Below, piece after piece: positions 25,855-34,591 of a stretch of DNA of 64,000 nt. Both the position numbers and the translations under genes were made by a program. Where the stretch lies: positions 1 through 64,000 of the forward strand of contig NZ_ASTG01000017.1 in NCBI RefSeq assembly GCF_000412635.1. Direction: 5' to 3'. Below the pieces are notes generated by a model. The model saw only the letters and a program-made list of their open reading frames with translations, had not been told where the DNA came from and made no database searches. Position 1 is the stretch's first letter, and each line of letters starts with the position of its first letter. Source of the DNA: Sphingobium bisphenolivorans (GTDB lineage: Bacteria > Pseudomonadota > Alphaproteobacteria > Sphingomonadales > Sphingomonadaceae).

Positions 25855-27249
25855 TCACCTTTCCCGGCCCGCCTCCACCAAAGCGCCCTGCAAGGGGCTC
25901 AGCAAATAGCTCGCGATGCTGCGCCGGCCGGTCCGAATGTCGGCCATCACCTCCATGCCGGGTGCGAGGCGGATAAGGCCGCCTTCACGCGCACGCCAGT
26001 TACGATCGAGCGCTATGCGGGCGGTATAGACGAGGCCCAATTTCTCATCCTCTACCGCATCGCTGCTCACGCTCTGAATGATGCCGGGGGCCGCGCCGTA
26101 GCGGGTGAAGGGAAAAGCCGCCACTTTCAGTGCAACATCCTGTCCCACCCGTACGAAGCCGACATCCCTGTTCGGGATTTTCGCTTCTGCCACCAGTTGG
26201 CCCCTGGCAGGCACGACCAGCATCAGCGGCTTGCCCGGCGCGACCACACCGCCGATCGTATGGACGGACAGCTGCGTGACGGTGCCATCAACGGGGCTGG
26301 TCAACTGCTGCAAGGCAGACCTGCGGCTCGCCTTCACCAATTCTTCGCGCCTGATCCGCGCTTCCGCCTCCGCCTGGGTCAGGTTGCGCAGCACCCTTGC
26401 CCGTGCCTCACCCGCAGACTGCTCCATGCCACCGCGCGCGGACGCCATCTGCGCCTCGGCCCTGCGCGCTTCTTCGCGGGCGATCTCGCGGTCCTTGATC
26501 ATGGCGAGCCGCTGGCGGTTCATCTCGATTACGCGCAGCTTGGAGACATAGCCCTTGGCGAGCAGCTTCTCATTGGCCTCGATCTGCTGGTTGATCAGCG
26601 GCAGCGTTTCGGTGATCTTCGCGGCCTGCAGCACTGCCTCCGCGTGCGCCGAAGCGGCGGCCCGCCGGTCGGCATCGCGCATGGAGGAGCCGCCGCTGAT
26701 GCTCTCCAGCTCTGCCCGCGCGAGAGCGGTCTGCACCGCCACGATGCCCGGCGGCGTCCCCGGCGGAACGGCAAGCGCAAGCCCCTTGCCATCGAGCGCC
26801 GACAGGATCGCGCGGGCGCGCGCCGCATCCAGTTCCGCCGTCTCCAGCGCCTTGCGCACCTGGGTGGCCTCGGCGGAGGAGAGGGTCGGGTCCAGTTCGA
26901 CCAGCAGCTGCCCCTTCTTCACGGCCTGGCTTTCGTGCACGAGGATAGAGCGCAGCGTGCCGCTGTCCGCCGCCTCGATCACCTTGACCGCTTCTGCGGG
27001 CGCCAATCGGCCTGGCGCCGAGACGACGATATCCAGCCTCCCCAGCACCATCCAGGCAATCGCAATCAAAAGCGCCGCCATCAGCAGAAGCGCGGTATAG
27101 CGGGCCGTCGGGGACACCGGACGCTCGATGATTTCGAGCGCGGCGGGCAGGAACTCGGCTTCATCGACCTGCGTTATCGCGGCGCCGCGCGCCCTTTCCT
27201 CGGCGATCATCTTTCGGAAGGCGGCCCAATGCTGTGCCAGCGTGGTCAC
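25855..27249 (-). CDS. Type I secretion periplasmic adaptor (HlyD family)
   Basis: A 464-residue membrane-fusion protein that links the ABC exporter to an outer-membrane channel. It has one N-terminal membrane helix near residue 50, a lipoyl half-motif (VIEAADSGTLRSILV), a long coiled-coil region (about 120-310), and the family C-terminal signature with ADIRTGRRSIASYLLSPL. Its start overlaps the stop of the ABC transporter gene by 4 bases. A TolC-like partner is not in the window. Confidence 0.95.
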   Translation of the reverse strand: MTTLAQHWAAFRKMIAEERARGAAITQVDEAEFLPAALEIIERPVSPTARYTALLLMAALLIAIAWMVLGRLDIVVSAPGRLAPAEAVKVIEAADSGTLRSILVHESQAVKKGQLLVELDPTLSSAEATQVRKALETAELDAARARAILSALDGKGLALAVPPGTPPGIVAVQTALARAELESISGGSSMRDADRRAAASAHAEAVLQAAKITETLPLINQQIEANEKLLAKGYVSKLRVIEMNRQRLAMIKDREIAREEARRAEAQMASARGGMEQSAGEARARVLRNLTQAEAEARIRREELVKASRRSALQQLTSPVDGTVTQLSVHTIGGVVAPGKPLMLVVPARGQLVAEAKIPNRDVGFVRVGQDVALKVAAFPFTRYGAAPGIIQSVSSDAVEDEKLGLVYTARIALDRNWRAREGGLIRLAPGMEVMADIRTGRRSIASYLLSPLQGALVEAGRER

Positions 27250-29396
27250 GCGGCCTCTCCCGCCCTGTTCTGGAGCCGGTAGAGCGCCGCATATCGGCCG
27301 TTCTTCGCGATTAATTCGTCATGCGTGCCTTGTTCGACGATCCGCCCCTTTTCCATGGCGACGATCATCTGGCAGTCGCGGATCGCCGAGAGGCGGTGCG
27401 CGATGATGAGGACGGTCCGCCCCTGCGAAATGGCGCTGAGATTGGCCTGGATGATGGCCTCGCTCTCGGCATCCAGGGCGGAGGTCGCCTCATCGAACAC
27501 AAGGATTTTGGGGCGGGTCACCAGCGCGCGGGCGATGGCGATCCGCTGCCGCTGGCCACCGGACAGGTTGACCCCGCGCTCCTCGATCATCGTATCATAG
27601 CCGTGCGGTAGCGACGTGATGAACTCGTGCGCACCGGCGAGCTTCGCGGCTGCGACGACCTGCGCCAGCGGCATGGCGGGACTTGCGAGCGCGATATTCT
27701 CCCGCAGGCTGCGGTTGAAGAGCAGATTCTCCTGAAGCACGACGCCAACCTGCCGCCGCAGCCAAGCCGGATCGACATGCGCGATGTCGACATCATCGAT
27801 GAGGACGCGCCCGGCCGCCGGCACATACATGCGCTGCAACAGCTTCGCGAGGGTCGACTTGCCCGACCCGGACGAACCGACAATCCCCACCGATCCTCCC
27901 GCGGGTACGGCCAGATCGATATTCTCCAGCGTCCAGGGTCCTTCATCCGAATAGCGGAATCGCACGCCCTCAAACCGCACCTCGCCCTTGATCGAAGGCA
28001 GCGTCTGGCGAGAGGTGGAGGATGGTTCGAGCGGCGCGTTCAACACTTCGCCCATGCGCGCGACGGACAGCCGCACCTGCTGAAAATCCTGCCACAGCTG
28101 CACCATGCGGATGACCGGAGCCGATACGCGCTGGGCGAACATGTTGAATGCGACCAGGCCGCCGACCGTCATCTTGCCGCCGATCACTTCCTTTGCCCCG
28201 AAATAGAGGATGGCGGCCAGGCTGAGCTTGGAGATCAGCTGCACCATCTGGCTGCCGCTATTTCCAAGGTTGATCGCGCGCTGGCTGGCGGCGCTGTATG
28301 CGGCGAGCTGCAATTCCCAGCGATGCTGCCATTGCGGCTCCACCGCGCCGGCCTTGATCGTCTGCATGCCCGCCACGCTCTCGATCAGCAGCGCGTTGTT
28401 GGCCGCACTCCGCTCGAACTTTTCGCTCAGCCTCTGCCGCAGCGGTCCGGTGACGAGCATCGACACGGCGACATAGGCCGGAAGGGTCAACATGACGATC
28501 ACGGTCAACAACGGCGAATAGAGCGCCATCGCCACCAGGAACACCAGGGCGAAGGGCGGATCGATCAGCACCGAAAGCGAGGCGTTGGTCACAAACTCCC
28601 GGATCGATTCGAGCTGCCTCACGCGCGTCACCGTGTCCCCCACGCGCCGCCCTTCAAAATAGGCGAGCGGCAGGTGCATGAGGTGGCGGTAGAGCCGCGC
28701 GCCCAGTTCCACGTCGATCTTCTGGCTGGTCTCGGAATAGATGCGCGTGCGCAGCCAGCCGAACGCCACTTCCCAGCAGGAGACGAGGACGAAGCCGAGC
28801 ACCAGCACCTGCAAGGTCGCCATGGTGTTGTAGACCAGCACCTTGTCGATCACATTCTGGAAGAAAAGCGGCGCGGCAAGGCCGAGCAGGTTGAGGCAGA
28901 GGGTGATCAGCAGCACCTCGCCGATCAGCTGGCGGTAGCGAACGATCTGCGGAATGAACCAGCGTATGTCGAAGCGGCCTTTGATGCCGCCAATTCCTTC
29001 GCGTGTAGTGACGAGGATGAGGTCGCCTGACCAGATCGCGTCGAGATCCTCATGGCTCAGCTTTTCCACGCCGCGGCCGGGGCGGTGCACCAGCACGCCA
29101 TCGTCCGTCACCCGCCCGATGATGAACCATTCGTCACCGCCACGCCCGAGGGCGGGCAAAGGCACCCGGCTCAGCCGATCGACCCCGATCGTGATCGCGC
29201 GCGCCCGCACCCCTTCCTGCCGCTTCGCCAGCCGCAGCATGTCGCGAACGCCGACCGGATCGGAATGACCCAGTTCATGCCGTAGCAGCGCCGGGTCTGC
29301 GGCGACCCGGTGCATGCCCAGCAGCTTGGCAAGCGCGACCGGCCCACTTTGCGCGGGCGAGACGCTGCGCTCCCGCTGCCGATCCTCGCTCTGCAT
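27246..29396 (-). CDS. Type I secretion ABC transporter with degenerate C39-like domain
   Basis: A 716-residue exporter in three parts. Residues 1-125 are a C39-peptidase-like domain in which Ser17 stands at the catalytic Cys position, as in HlyB-type C39-like domains that bind cargo but do not cleave. Residues 150-440 hold six membrane helices. The nucleotide-binding domain has Walker A GSSGSGKST, signature LSGGQRQR and Walker B ILVFDEATSALD. It is thus a RTX-type exporter and not a bacteriocin-processing one. The RTX protein encoded at 35.4-36.6 kb is the probable cargo. Confidence 0.95.
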   Translation of the reverse strand: MQSEDRQRERSVSPAQSGPVALAKLLGMHRVAADPALLRHELGHSDPVGVRDMLRLAKRQEGVRARAITIGVDRLSRVPLPALGRGGDEWFIIGRVTDDGVLVHRPGRGVEKLSHEDLDAIWSGDLILVTTREGIGGIKGRFDIRWFIPQIVRYRQLIGEVLLITLCLNLLGLAAPLFFQNVIDKVLVYNTMATLQVLVLGFVLVSCWEVAFGWLRTRIYSETSQKIDVELGARLYRHLMHLPLAYFEGRRVGDTVTRVRQLESIREFVTNASLSVLIDPPFALVFLVAMALYSPLLTVIVMLTLPAYVAVSMLVTGPLRQRLSEKFERSAANNALLIESVAGMQTIKAGAVEPQWQHRWELQLAAYSAASQRAINLGNSGSQMVQLISKLSLAAILYFGAKEVIGGKMTVGGLVAFNMFAQRVSAPVIRMVQLWQDFQQVRLSVARMGEVLNAPLEPSSTSRQTLPSIKGEVRFEGVRFRYSDEGPWTLENIDLAVPAGGSVGIVGSSGSGKSTLAKLLQRMYVPAAGRVLIDDVDIAHVDPAWLRRQVGVVLQENLLFNRSLRENIALASPAMPLAQVVAAAKLAGAHEFITSLPHGYDTMIEERGVNLSGGQRQRIAIARALVTRPKILVFDEATSALDAESEAIIQANLSAISQGRTVLIIAHRLSAIRDCQMIVAMEKGRIVEQGTHDELIAKNGRYAALYRLQNRAGEAA

Positions 29397-29581
29397 GACC
29401 GTCGTTCGCCCTTTTTACGCTTGCCGCTGGCGACGATTTCATATCATGCGCCGCTCGGATCAGCAGGGCAATTTCGGGCGAGCAGGTCGCTTTGGGATGA
29501 CGGACGAGGGCGAGCGTAGCCATGCGACGACGATCGGGCGGGCGCCGCCAAACCCTGCGGCCATCGAAATTCATGAAAAGG

Positions 29582-29673
29582 TGGCGGAGACGGAGGGATT
29601 CGAACCCTCGGTACCGTATTCACAGTACGACGGTTTAGCAAACCGTTGGTTTCAGCCACTCACCCACGTCTCC
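29582..29673 (-). tRNA. tRNA-Ser (GCT)
   Basis: A 92-base tRNA on the minus strand. Acceptor stem GGAGACG/CGTCTCC, discriminator G and encoded CCA. The anticodon arm ACGGTTTGCTAAACCGT exposes anticodon GCT. A long variable arm (GTACTGTGAATACGGTAC region) and the T loop GGTTCGAATCC are as expected for tRNA-Ser. Confidence 0.98.
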
Positions 29674-29761
29674 AAACATGGCCTGAACACCCGCTTGGGG
29701 CGGGACAGCGGCTAGGCGAGAAGCGCTATAGCGGCGGCTTTTGCACAAGGCAACGGTCCTT

Positions 29762-29778
29762 CGCGATGAAAAATCGCG
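29762..29778. repeat. Small hairpin upstream of eipA
   Basis: CGCGAT (29762-29767) and ATCGCG (29773-29778) form a perfect 6-bp stem around GAAAA. There is no T tract on the plus side, so it is not a standard terminator. It lies 130 bases before eipA and might sit in its leader. Confidence 0.3.
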
Positions 29779-29907
29779 TGATTTGGAATTACTGGATTCG
29801 GACTGGCGCGGAATCGACTCGGGTGGCCGTTCGTTCATTGCCGTTTCAGCTTGTTGGCCGATAATCTGGACGGTGAGTTGGACGCGGGCCTTCGGGGAGT
29901 AATGGGC

Positions 29908-30720
29908 ATGATCGGGATTTTGGGGCGGGTTGCAGGCCGCATCGGGCGGGCCGGCGCGCTGGCCGCCGCAGTGGCCGGCGTGACGCTGGCGCCAATCTCG
30001 GCAGAAGCGCAGGTGCGGACAGTCGATCCCAACAGCGCGATCGATGCCGATTTGGCCCCACCACCGCCGCAAAGCAGCGCACCCACCGATCCGGGCGTTG
30101 ATACCAGCGCTCCTCCTCCCGCCAGCGCTCCGGCCGACAGCGGCGCGCCCTACACACCGCCTGCTGCAGGTTCGGCCACCACGGCGACGGGCGCGCCGGT
30201 GACGGCCAACTCGCCACCTGCCAGCCTGTCGCCGGGCGATTCCTATCAGCAGGACGACCTCATCGGCGCGGCCGAGGGCGTTTTCGGCAAGGGCGCGGAG
30301 GGCCTTGCCGGGATCATCGAGAAGATCCTGAAGGATCAGGGCCGCCCTAACGCTTATATCGCCGGGCGCGAGGCGTCGGGCGCTTTCGTGGTCGGGCTGC
30401 GCTATGGCTCGGGCACGCTCAACCACAAGGTGGAGGGCAAGAGGGAAGTCTATTGGACCGGCCCGTCGATCGGCTTCGACGTCGGCGGCAATGCGGCGAA
30501 CACCTTCGTGCTCGTCTATAATCTCTATGACACGCAGGACCTCTATCACCGCTTCCCGGCGGCGGAGGGCACCGCCTATCTGGTGGGCGGCTTTACCGCC
30601 AGCTATCTGCGCTGGGGCAGCGTGGTGCTGATCCCGATCCGGCTGGGCGTCGGCTATCGGCTGGGGATCAATGCGGGCTATATGAAATTCACCGAGAAGC
30701 GGAACTGGCTGCCCTTCTGA
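29908..30720 (+). CDS. eipA: EipA family envelope protein (DUF1134)
   Basis: A 270-residue periplasmic protein. A signal peptide (about residues 1-34, ending ISAEA) is followed by a Pro/Ala-rich linker to about residue 120 and then the DUF1134 domain with SGAFVVGLRYGSGTL, GFDVGGNAANTFVLVYNL and the end NAGYMKFTEKR. In Brucella the EipA protein supports envelope integrity. ATG 29908 is preferred over 29902 because GGGGAG is 8 bases upstream of it. It is convergent with dinB, 6 bases apart. Confidence 0.93.
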   Translation: MIGILGRVAGRIGRAGALAAAVAGVTLAPISAEAQVRTVDPNSAIDADLAPPPPQSSAPTDPGVDTSAPPPASAPADSGAPYTPPAAGSATTATGAPVTANSPPASLSPGDSYQQDDLIGAAEGVFGKGAEGLAGIIEKILKDQGRPNAYIAGREASGAFVVGLRYGSGTLNHKVEGKREVYWTGPSIGFDVGGNAANTFVLVYNLYDTQDLYHRFPAAEGTAYLVGGFTASYLRWGSVVLIPIRLGVGYRLGINAGYMKFTEKRNWLPF

Positions 30721-30726
30721 GCCAGG

Positions 30727-31809
30727 TCAGAGGGAGAGGCTGAGCTGTTCGCCGGCCTCACCCTGCCGCTCCTCCTCATCCAGATTATGGACGCCGAGGC
30801 CTAGCAGCCGCGCCCCCATGCGCAGCGGCAATTGGGCGCGCAGCAGCGTGCGACCGGTATCGGCAAGGATATCGGGCGAGCGGACCGGGGCGGCAAAGCT
30901 TTTCGATCGCGTAATGATCCGGAAATCGGCGAATTTTACCTTCAGCACCACCGTCCGGCCATAGGCGCCGCTCTTCTCGATCCGTCCCCACAGACTGTCG
31001 GCGATCCGGTCGATCTCGGCAATGAGCGCCCCTTCCGCGCTGAGATCGTCGAGAAACGTATCCTCGACGCTGACCGACTTTCGCCCCTGCCGCTCATGGA
31101 CGGGCCGGTCATCCTCTCCCCGCGCGGCGCGGTAATAGAAGTGCGCGGAACTGCCGAAATGATGCTGCAGAAAAGGCAGGTCGCGCGCGCGCAGGTCGGC
31201 CCCGGTTTCGATCCCCAACGCCTGCATGCGGCGGGCGGTGACAGGCCCCACTCCATGGATGCGGCGCACCGGCATGGCGGCGATGAAGGCGGCGCCCTCC
31301 TCCGGCCGCACCACGCAAATGCCGTCGGGCTTGTTCTGGTCGGACGCGAGCTTGGCGATCAGCTTGTTGTAGGACACGCCTGCCGAGGCGGTGAGCCCGG
31401 TTTCCTGCTGGATCAGCCGGCGGATTTCCTCGGCCACGCGGGTCGCGGAGCCGATGCCCCACTTGTTCACCGTGACGTCGAGATAGGCTTCATCAAGCGA
31501 GAGCGGCTGGATGATGTCGGTGAAGCGGGCGAAAATCTCCCGCACATGGGCGGAGACGGCGCGGTAGACCTCGAAACGCGGGCGGACGAACAGCAGGTCG
31601 GGGCAGAGCCGCCGCGCCCTCGCGCCGGGCATGGCGGAGCGGACGCCGAACTTGCGCGCTTCATAGCTGGCCGTCGCGACGACCCCGCGCGGCCCGCCGC
31701 CGCCCACCGCGATCGGCTTACCCCGCAGGCTCGGCTCGTCGCGCTGTTCCACCGACGCATAAAAGGCATCCATGTCGATATGGATGATCTTGCGCGGCGG
31801 GAAGTCCAT
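30727..31809 (-). CDS. dinB: DNA polymerase IV (Y-family)
   Basis: A 360-residue translesion polymerase. The catalytic metal site is IHIDMDAFYASVE near residue 10 and the second acidic pair is SLDEAYLDV. The thumb helix-hairpin-helix (RIHGVGPVTARRM) and the little-finger domain follow. The C-terminal end EEERQGEAGEQLSLSL keeps a QLSLSL tail like a beta-clamp binding motif. A degenerate SOS box lies 25 bases upstream of the ATG. Confidence 0.96.
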   Translation of the reverse strand: MDFPPRKIIHIDMDAFYASVEQRDEPSLRGKPIAVGGGGPRGVVATASYEARKFGVRSAMPGARARRLCPDLLFVRPRFEVYRAVSAHVREIFARFTDIIQPLSLDEAYLDVTVNKWGIGSATRVAEEIRRLIQQETGLTASAGVSYNKLIAKLASDQNKPDGICVVRPEEGAAFIAAMPVRRIHGVGPVTARRMQALGIETGADLRARDLPFLQHHFGSSAHFYYRAARGEDDRPVHERQGRKSVSVEDTFLDDLSAEGALIAEIDRIADSLWGRIEKSGAYGRTVVLKVKFADFRIITRSKSFAAPVRSPDILADTGRTLLRAQLPLRMGARLLGLGVHNLDEEERQGEAGEQLSLSL

Positions 31810-31833
31810 GGCGGAAACCTATGCCACAAGGCG

Positions 31834-31848
31834 GAACGAACGGGCAAC
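31834..31848 (-). promoter_or_regulatory. Possible degenerate LexA (SOS) box for dinB
   Basis: On the minus strand the bases read GTTG, seven bases, GTTC, one mismatch from the alphaproteobacterial LexA site GTTC-N7-GTTC. It ends 25 bases before the dinB ATG, a sensible operator position for a damage-induced polymerase. Confidence 0.35.
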
Positions 31849-31860
31849 GCCGGTTATAGT

Positions 31861-32412
31861 TCAGCCCGGCAGCAGACGCAGATTATCGAGCAGCCATTCC
31901 AGATGCGCCCGGCTGATCCGGCTCCACACATTATAGGTGCAGCGCTGCCCGCCGACGCGCAGATAGGCGAGGGAGTGAAGCCCTGTACCCGCCGCATTCC
32001 GGGCGGGATAGGGGTCTGCGCCCTCCTGCCCATAGCCGGCGAAGGACGGCGCGGGCAGGCGAGCAAGTTCGCGGAAATAGGGCCATTGCCGCTTCAGCCT
32101 TGCGCGGTGGGTCCGCGCATCGGCTTTGTCGGACGGGAGCAGGCCGGTCCCGGCGAAGCCATAGGCGCTGCGCCGGCCCGGCAGGTCGAATGCCACGGCC
32201 CAGCCGCCACTGAAGGTCGCGGCGCGCGGCGTTCCTTCCGGCGTGCCGCCGCGGGCAAGCGCCAGGGGAGCGCACGATTTGCGGTTCTCCGCCTTGGCCC
32301 ATTCCGCGCGGGCGCGACGCTCAGCCACCAGCAGCGATCGGTCCGCCGCAGCCAAGGGCACGGCCTGTGACAATAAGGTCGCGCCGAACAACAGGCACGA
32401 CCAGCGGATCAT
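31861..32412 (-). CDS. Hypothetical secreted protein
   Basis: A 183-residue protein with a clear signal peptide (residues 1-23, ending PLAAA). The mature part has two well-separated cysteines (in RKSCAPL and QRCTYNV) that could pair in the periplasm, and several Tyr/Gly-Arg segments. No family is recognised. Its ATG overlaps the stop of the DUF177 gene (ATGA), so it is the third gene of the chaperone/DUF177 operon; in many alphaproteobacteria plsX follows DUF177 but not here. Confidence 0.75.
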   Translation of the reverse strand: MIRWSCLLFGATLLSQAVPLAAADRSLLVAERRARAEWAKAENRKSCAPLALARGGTPEGTPRAATFSGGWAVAFDLPGRRSAYGFAGTGLLPSDKADARTHRARLKRQWPYFRELARLPAPSFAGYGQEGADPYPARNAAGTGLHSLAYLRVGGQRCTYNVWSRISRAHLEWLLDNLRLLPG

Positions 32413-32939
32413 TTCTTGTCCTTGAGCGAGAGCAATGCTGCAAAGGGACTCGCCTGCTCCTCTGTCAGCACGCCAGCCTCGCGCAGGACCTTGTCCGCGT
32501 CCGGCGCGCGGGGATAAGGTTCCATCGAAAGTGCGAGTGTTTCGGCAACCGCTTCGCCGATGTCCAGCAGCTGCCCGTCATAGAGGATCGTATCGCAATC
32601 CTCTGCATCCAGCTCCAACTCATCGCCTTCAACGGCCTCCTCCTCCGCCGCCACGAAGTGCAGCACGAAGTCGGTGTCGATCCGCTCGGGCACCGCGGCG
32701 CCCGTGGCGACGCAAGGCTGGGCAAGGTCGGCGCGCACCCGCCCGCGCGCATAGATGGCGCCATTCTCCTCGCTCAGCGCATAGTCCGCCTCCAGCCTGT
32801 CGAGTGCCGACAGGTTGAAACGGCGGGCCAGCGCTTCGCACTCGGCCGGTTCGGCGGTGATGGTCACAGGCTTGGCATGGCGGGCGAGTTGATCGACCCG
32901 AACGGGCCGCGAAAATTCGGGTGCAGGGGTGTCGCTCAT
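32409..32939 (-). CDS. YceD family protein (DUF177)
   Basis: A 176-residue protein of the YceD/DUF177 family, linked in bacteria to 23S rRNA accumulation. The signature is the CxxT-type core RADLAQPCVATGAAVP followed by an acidic stretch (EEEAVEGDELELDAED) and ILYDGQLLDIGEAVAE. The start ATG 32939 overlaps the stop of the ubiquinol-cytochrome c chaperone gene. The reading frame continues upstream but only as overlap. Confidence 0.92.
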   Translation of the reverse strand: MSDTPAPEFSRPVRVDQLARHAKPVTITAEPAECEALARRFNLSALDRLEADYALSEENGAIYARGRVRADLAQPCVATGAAVPERIDTDFVLHFVAAEEEAVEGDELELDAEDCDTILYDGQLLDIGEAVAETLALSMEPYPRAPDADKVLREAGVLTEEQASPFAALLSLKDKK

Positions 32940-33451
32940 CCGAGATCTCCAGCGATCAGGGCATCGCGGCTGAGACATCCCAGCCGCACCCAACGGGCGC
33001 GCAGACCCGATTCCACATGGGCCAGCGCCTCGGCGGAGGGCGAATCGCCGCGATAGAGATTGCGGCTGAGGGTTTCGCGCAGGTCCGCTTCGCCCGACAA
33101 GGCCCCGCGGTAAGCCGACAGCCGGCCGCCCAAGGCGCTCATCATCCGGCCGACATGCTTCCCCACGACGACGTCGCCTATCCCCTCCTGCCGCAGCTGG
33201 CCGTCCATATCGTCGACGAACAGCTCGGTCAGCCACACGCTTTCCTGCGTCGCGCCGAGTGCCTCCAGCCGCATCAGCACCTGCGACAGGATGGCGACGA
33301 TCATGTCGAAGCGGCCGTCGATCGTGTCCGGCACGCGCCCTTCCACATACCAGTGCGGCTGCCGCCCCTCCGCGACGAGGGCATGATAGAGTGGGCGCAT
33401 CGCGTCCTTGGGATCGCTGGATGCGAACAGACGCTTGAAGATGCTGGGCAT
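32936..33451 (-). CDS. Ubiquinol-cytochrome c chaperone family protein
   Basis: A 171-residue protein of the UQCC1/CBP3-like family, which assists assembly of the cytochrome bc1 complex. Family hallmarks are a N-terminal MPSIFKRLF, YHALVAEGRQPHWY, then WLTELFVDDMDGQLRQEGIGD and YRGALSG. ATG 33451 is taken as the start because homologues begin there; the frame is open further upstream. It is divergent from bamE and overlaps the DUF177 gene. Confidence 0.92.
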   Translation of the reverse strand: MPSIFKRLFASSDPKDAMRPLYHALVAEGRQPHWYVEGRVPDTIDGRFDMIVAILSQVLMRLEALGATQESVWLTELFVDDMDGQLRQEGIGDVVVGKHVGRMMSALGGRLSAYRGALSGEADLRETLSRNLYRGDSPSAEALAHVESGLRARWVRLGCLSRDALIAGDLG

Positions 33452-33593
33452 GACGAGACTGTTTCCTGGCTGAACCGGTCGGCGGCCCTCTTGCCGAGCC
33501 ACGCGCATTTCCATATTGATCGGCGAGCCGCGCGATGCAATGGCGGCGCTTATGTTTCTAAAGGCCCGGGGCCTGCCCCCGCAGGAGAAGTTC

Positions 33594-34109
33594 ATGCGTC
33601 AGTTCAGCCGTCATTCCCGCAGCGGGCGCATCTTGCTTGCGGTCGGGCTGAGCGCGGCGCTGCTGGGCGCTTCGGGCTGCACGCGCATCCGCACGCACCA
33701 GGGCTATCAGGTGGACAAGCTGCTGGTCGATTCCATCCAGCCGGGCATCGACAATCGCGCCTCGGTGGAAGGGACGCTCGGCCGCCCCAGCTTCACGGCG
33801 CAGTTTGGCGACCAGGACTGGTATTATGTCTCGCGCGACATGCGGGCGCTGGCCTTTTCCAATCCCAAACCCGTCTCGCAAACCGTGCTGCACGTCCGTT
33901 TCGATCCGGCGGGCAATGTCGTCGCGGTAGACCGCATGGGGCTGGAGCAGGTCGCGAAAATCTCCCCGTCGGGTGACAAGACGCCCACGCTCGGCCGTCA
34001 TCGCAGCCTGTTCGATGAGATTTTCGGCAATATCGGGGCGGTTGGCGCAGGCGGCATGGGCGGCGGTGGCAGCGGCAGCAACACCGGCGGCGGACCTAAC
34101 GGAAGCTGA
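33594..34109 (+). CDS. bamE: Outer membrane assembly factor BamE
   Basis: A 171-residue lipoprotein of the SmpA/OmlA family, a part of the BAM complex that inserts outer-membrane barrels. Signal peptide with lipobox GASGC near residue 28; the domain has GYQVDKLLVDSIQPG and TLGRPSF followed by WYYVSRDMRA. The C-terminal 30 residues are Gly/Asn/Ser rich, a loose tail. ATG 33594 is set by AGGAGA 5 bases upstream. Confidence 0.93.
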   Translation: MRQFSRHSRSGRILLAVGLSAALLGASGCTRIRTHQGYQVDKLLVDSIQPGIDNRASVEGTLGRPSFTAQFGDQDWYYVSRDMRALAFSNPKPVSQTVLHVRFDPAGNVVAVDRMGLEQVAKISPSGDKTPTLGRHRSLFDEIFGNIGAVGAGGMGGGGSGSNTGGGPNGS

Positions 34110-34221
34110 CGCGCGGCCTGTTCGTGCAGCTTCCACGCTAGAACCTATTAGTAACGATGTTTTCAGTCCATCGGCTGATCGGCATACCTCAGATGGCGAC
34201 GGTGGACGAAATTCGTGGGGC

Positions 34222-34236
34222 ACCCGCGATCCGGGT
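34222..34236. repeat. 5-bp dyad downstream of bamE
   Basis: ACCCG and CGGGT flank CGATC and could form a short hairpin after bamE. No T tract follows, so a terminator role is uncertain. The surrounding bases resemble small dispersed intergenic elements. Confidence 0.3.
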
Positions 34237-34427
34237 CCCGCATGACGTGAGCCGCATCGCACTGCAATATCAACTTAAATAGTTGAGAATAAAAGACTCG
34301 GCCACTCATCCGGGGCCTTCGTTCGCGCCGGGTATCGCATATCTAAAGAGGTAGTTCCGCCTGCGGATGATCTACGCCGGCTGAAATATGAAGTGCAAAC
34401 AAATCGTTAAGTGTTCTTACGCCTAAC

Positions 34428-34440
34428 CCAGAATTTCTGG
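34428..34440. promoter_or_regulatory. Possible operator upstream of LuxR regulator 1
   Basis: CCAGAA and TTCTGG are perfect inverted arms around one T. The site lies about 150 bases before the regulator ATG in AT-rich DNA. It may be a binding site for the regulator itself or for another dimeric protein; this is only suggested by the symmetry. Confidence 0.3.
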
Positions 34441-34591
34441 CTTTGTTCAGGACTCCTCTGCCTCAAATATGCTACTCATAAGTTATTGAAAGAATAAGAA
34501 AGGGTCGCACTGCAGGCATCTTCAAACTGGCCTTCCATGTTTCGTCCGTGGCCTGCTGACGAACAGGGAGGAAACATGAGGGGACTACCCA

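Larger units (their letters stand above)
34110..34591 (+). other. AT-rich regulatory region before the LuxR regulator
   Basis: 482 bases between bamE and the first LuxR-type gene, visibly poorer in GC than the surroundings from about 34260 onward. It holds the ACCCG/CGGGT dyad near bamE and the CCAGAA/TTCTGG dyad upstream of the regulator. I see no RNA gene or credible protein gene. Confidence 0.5.
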
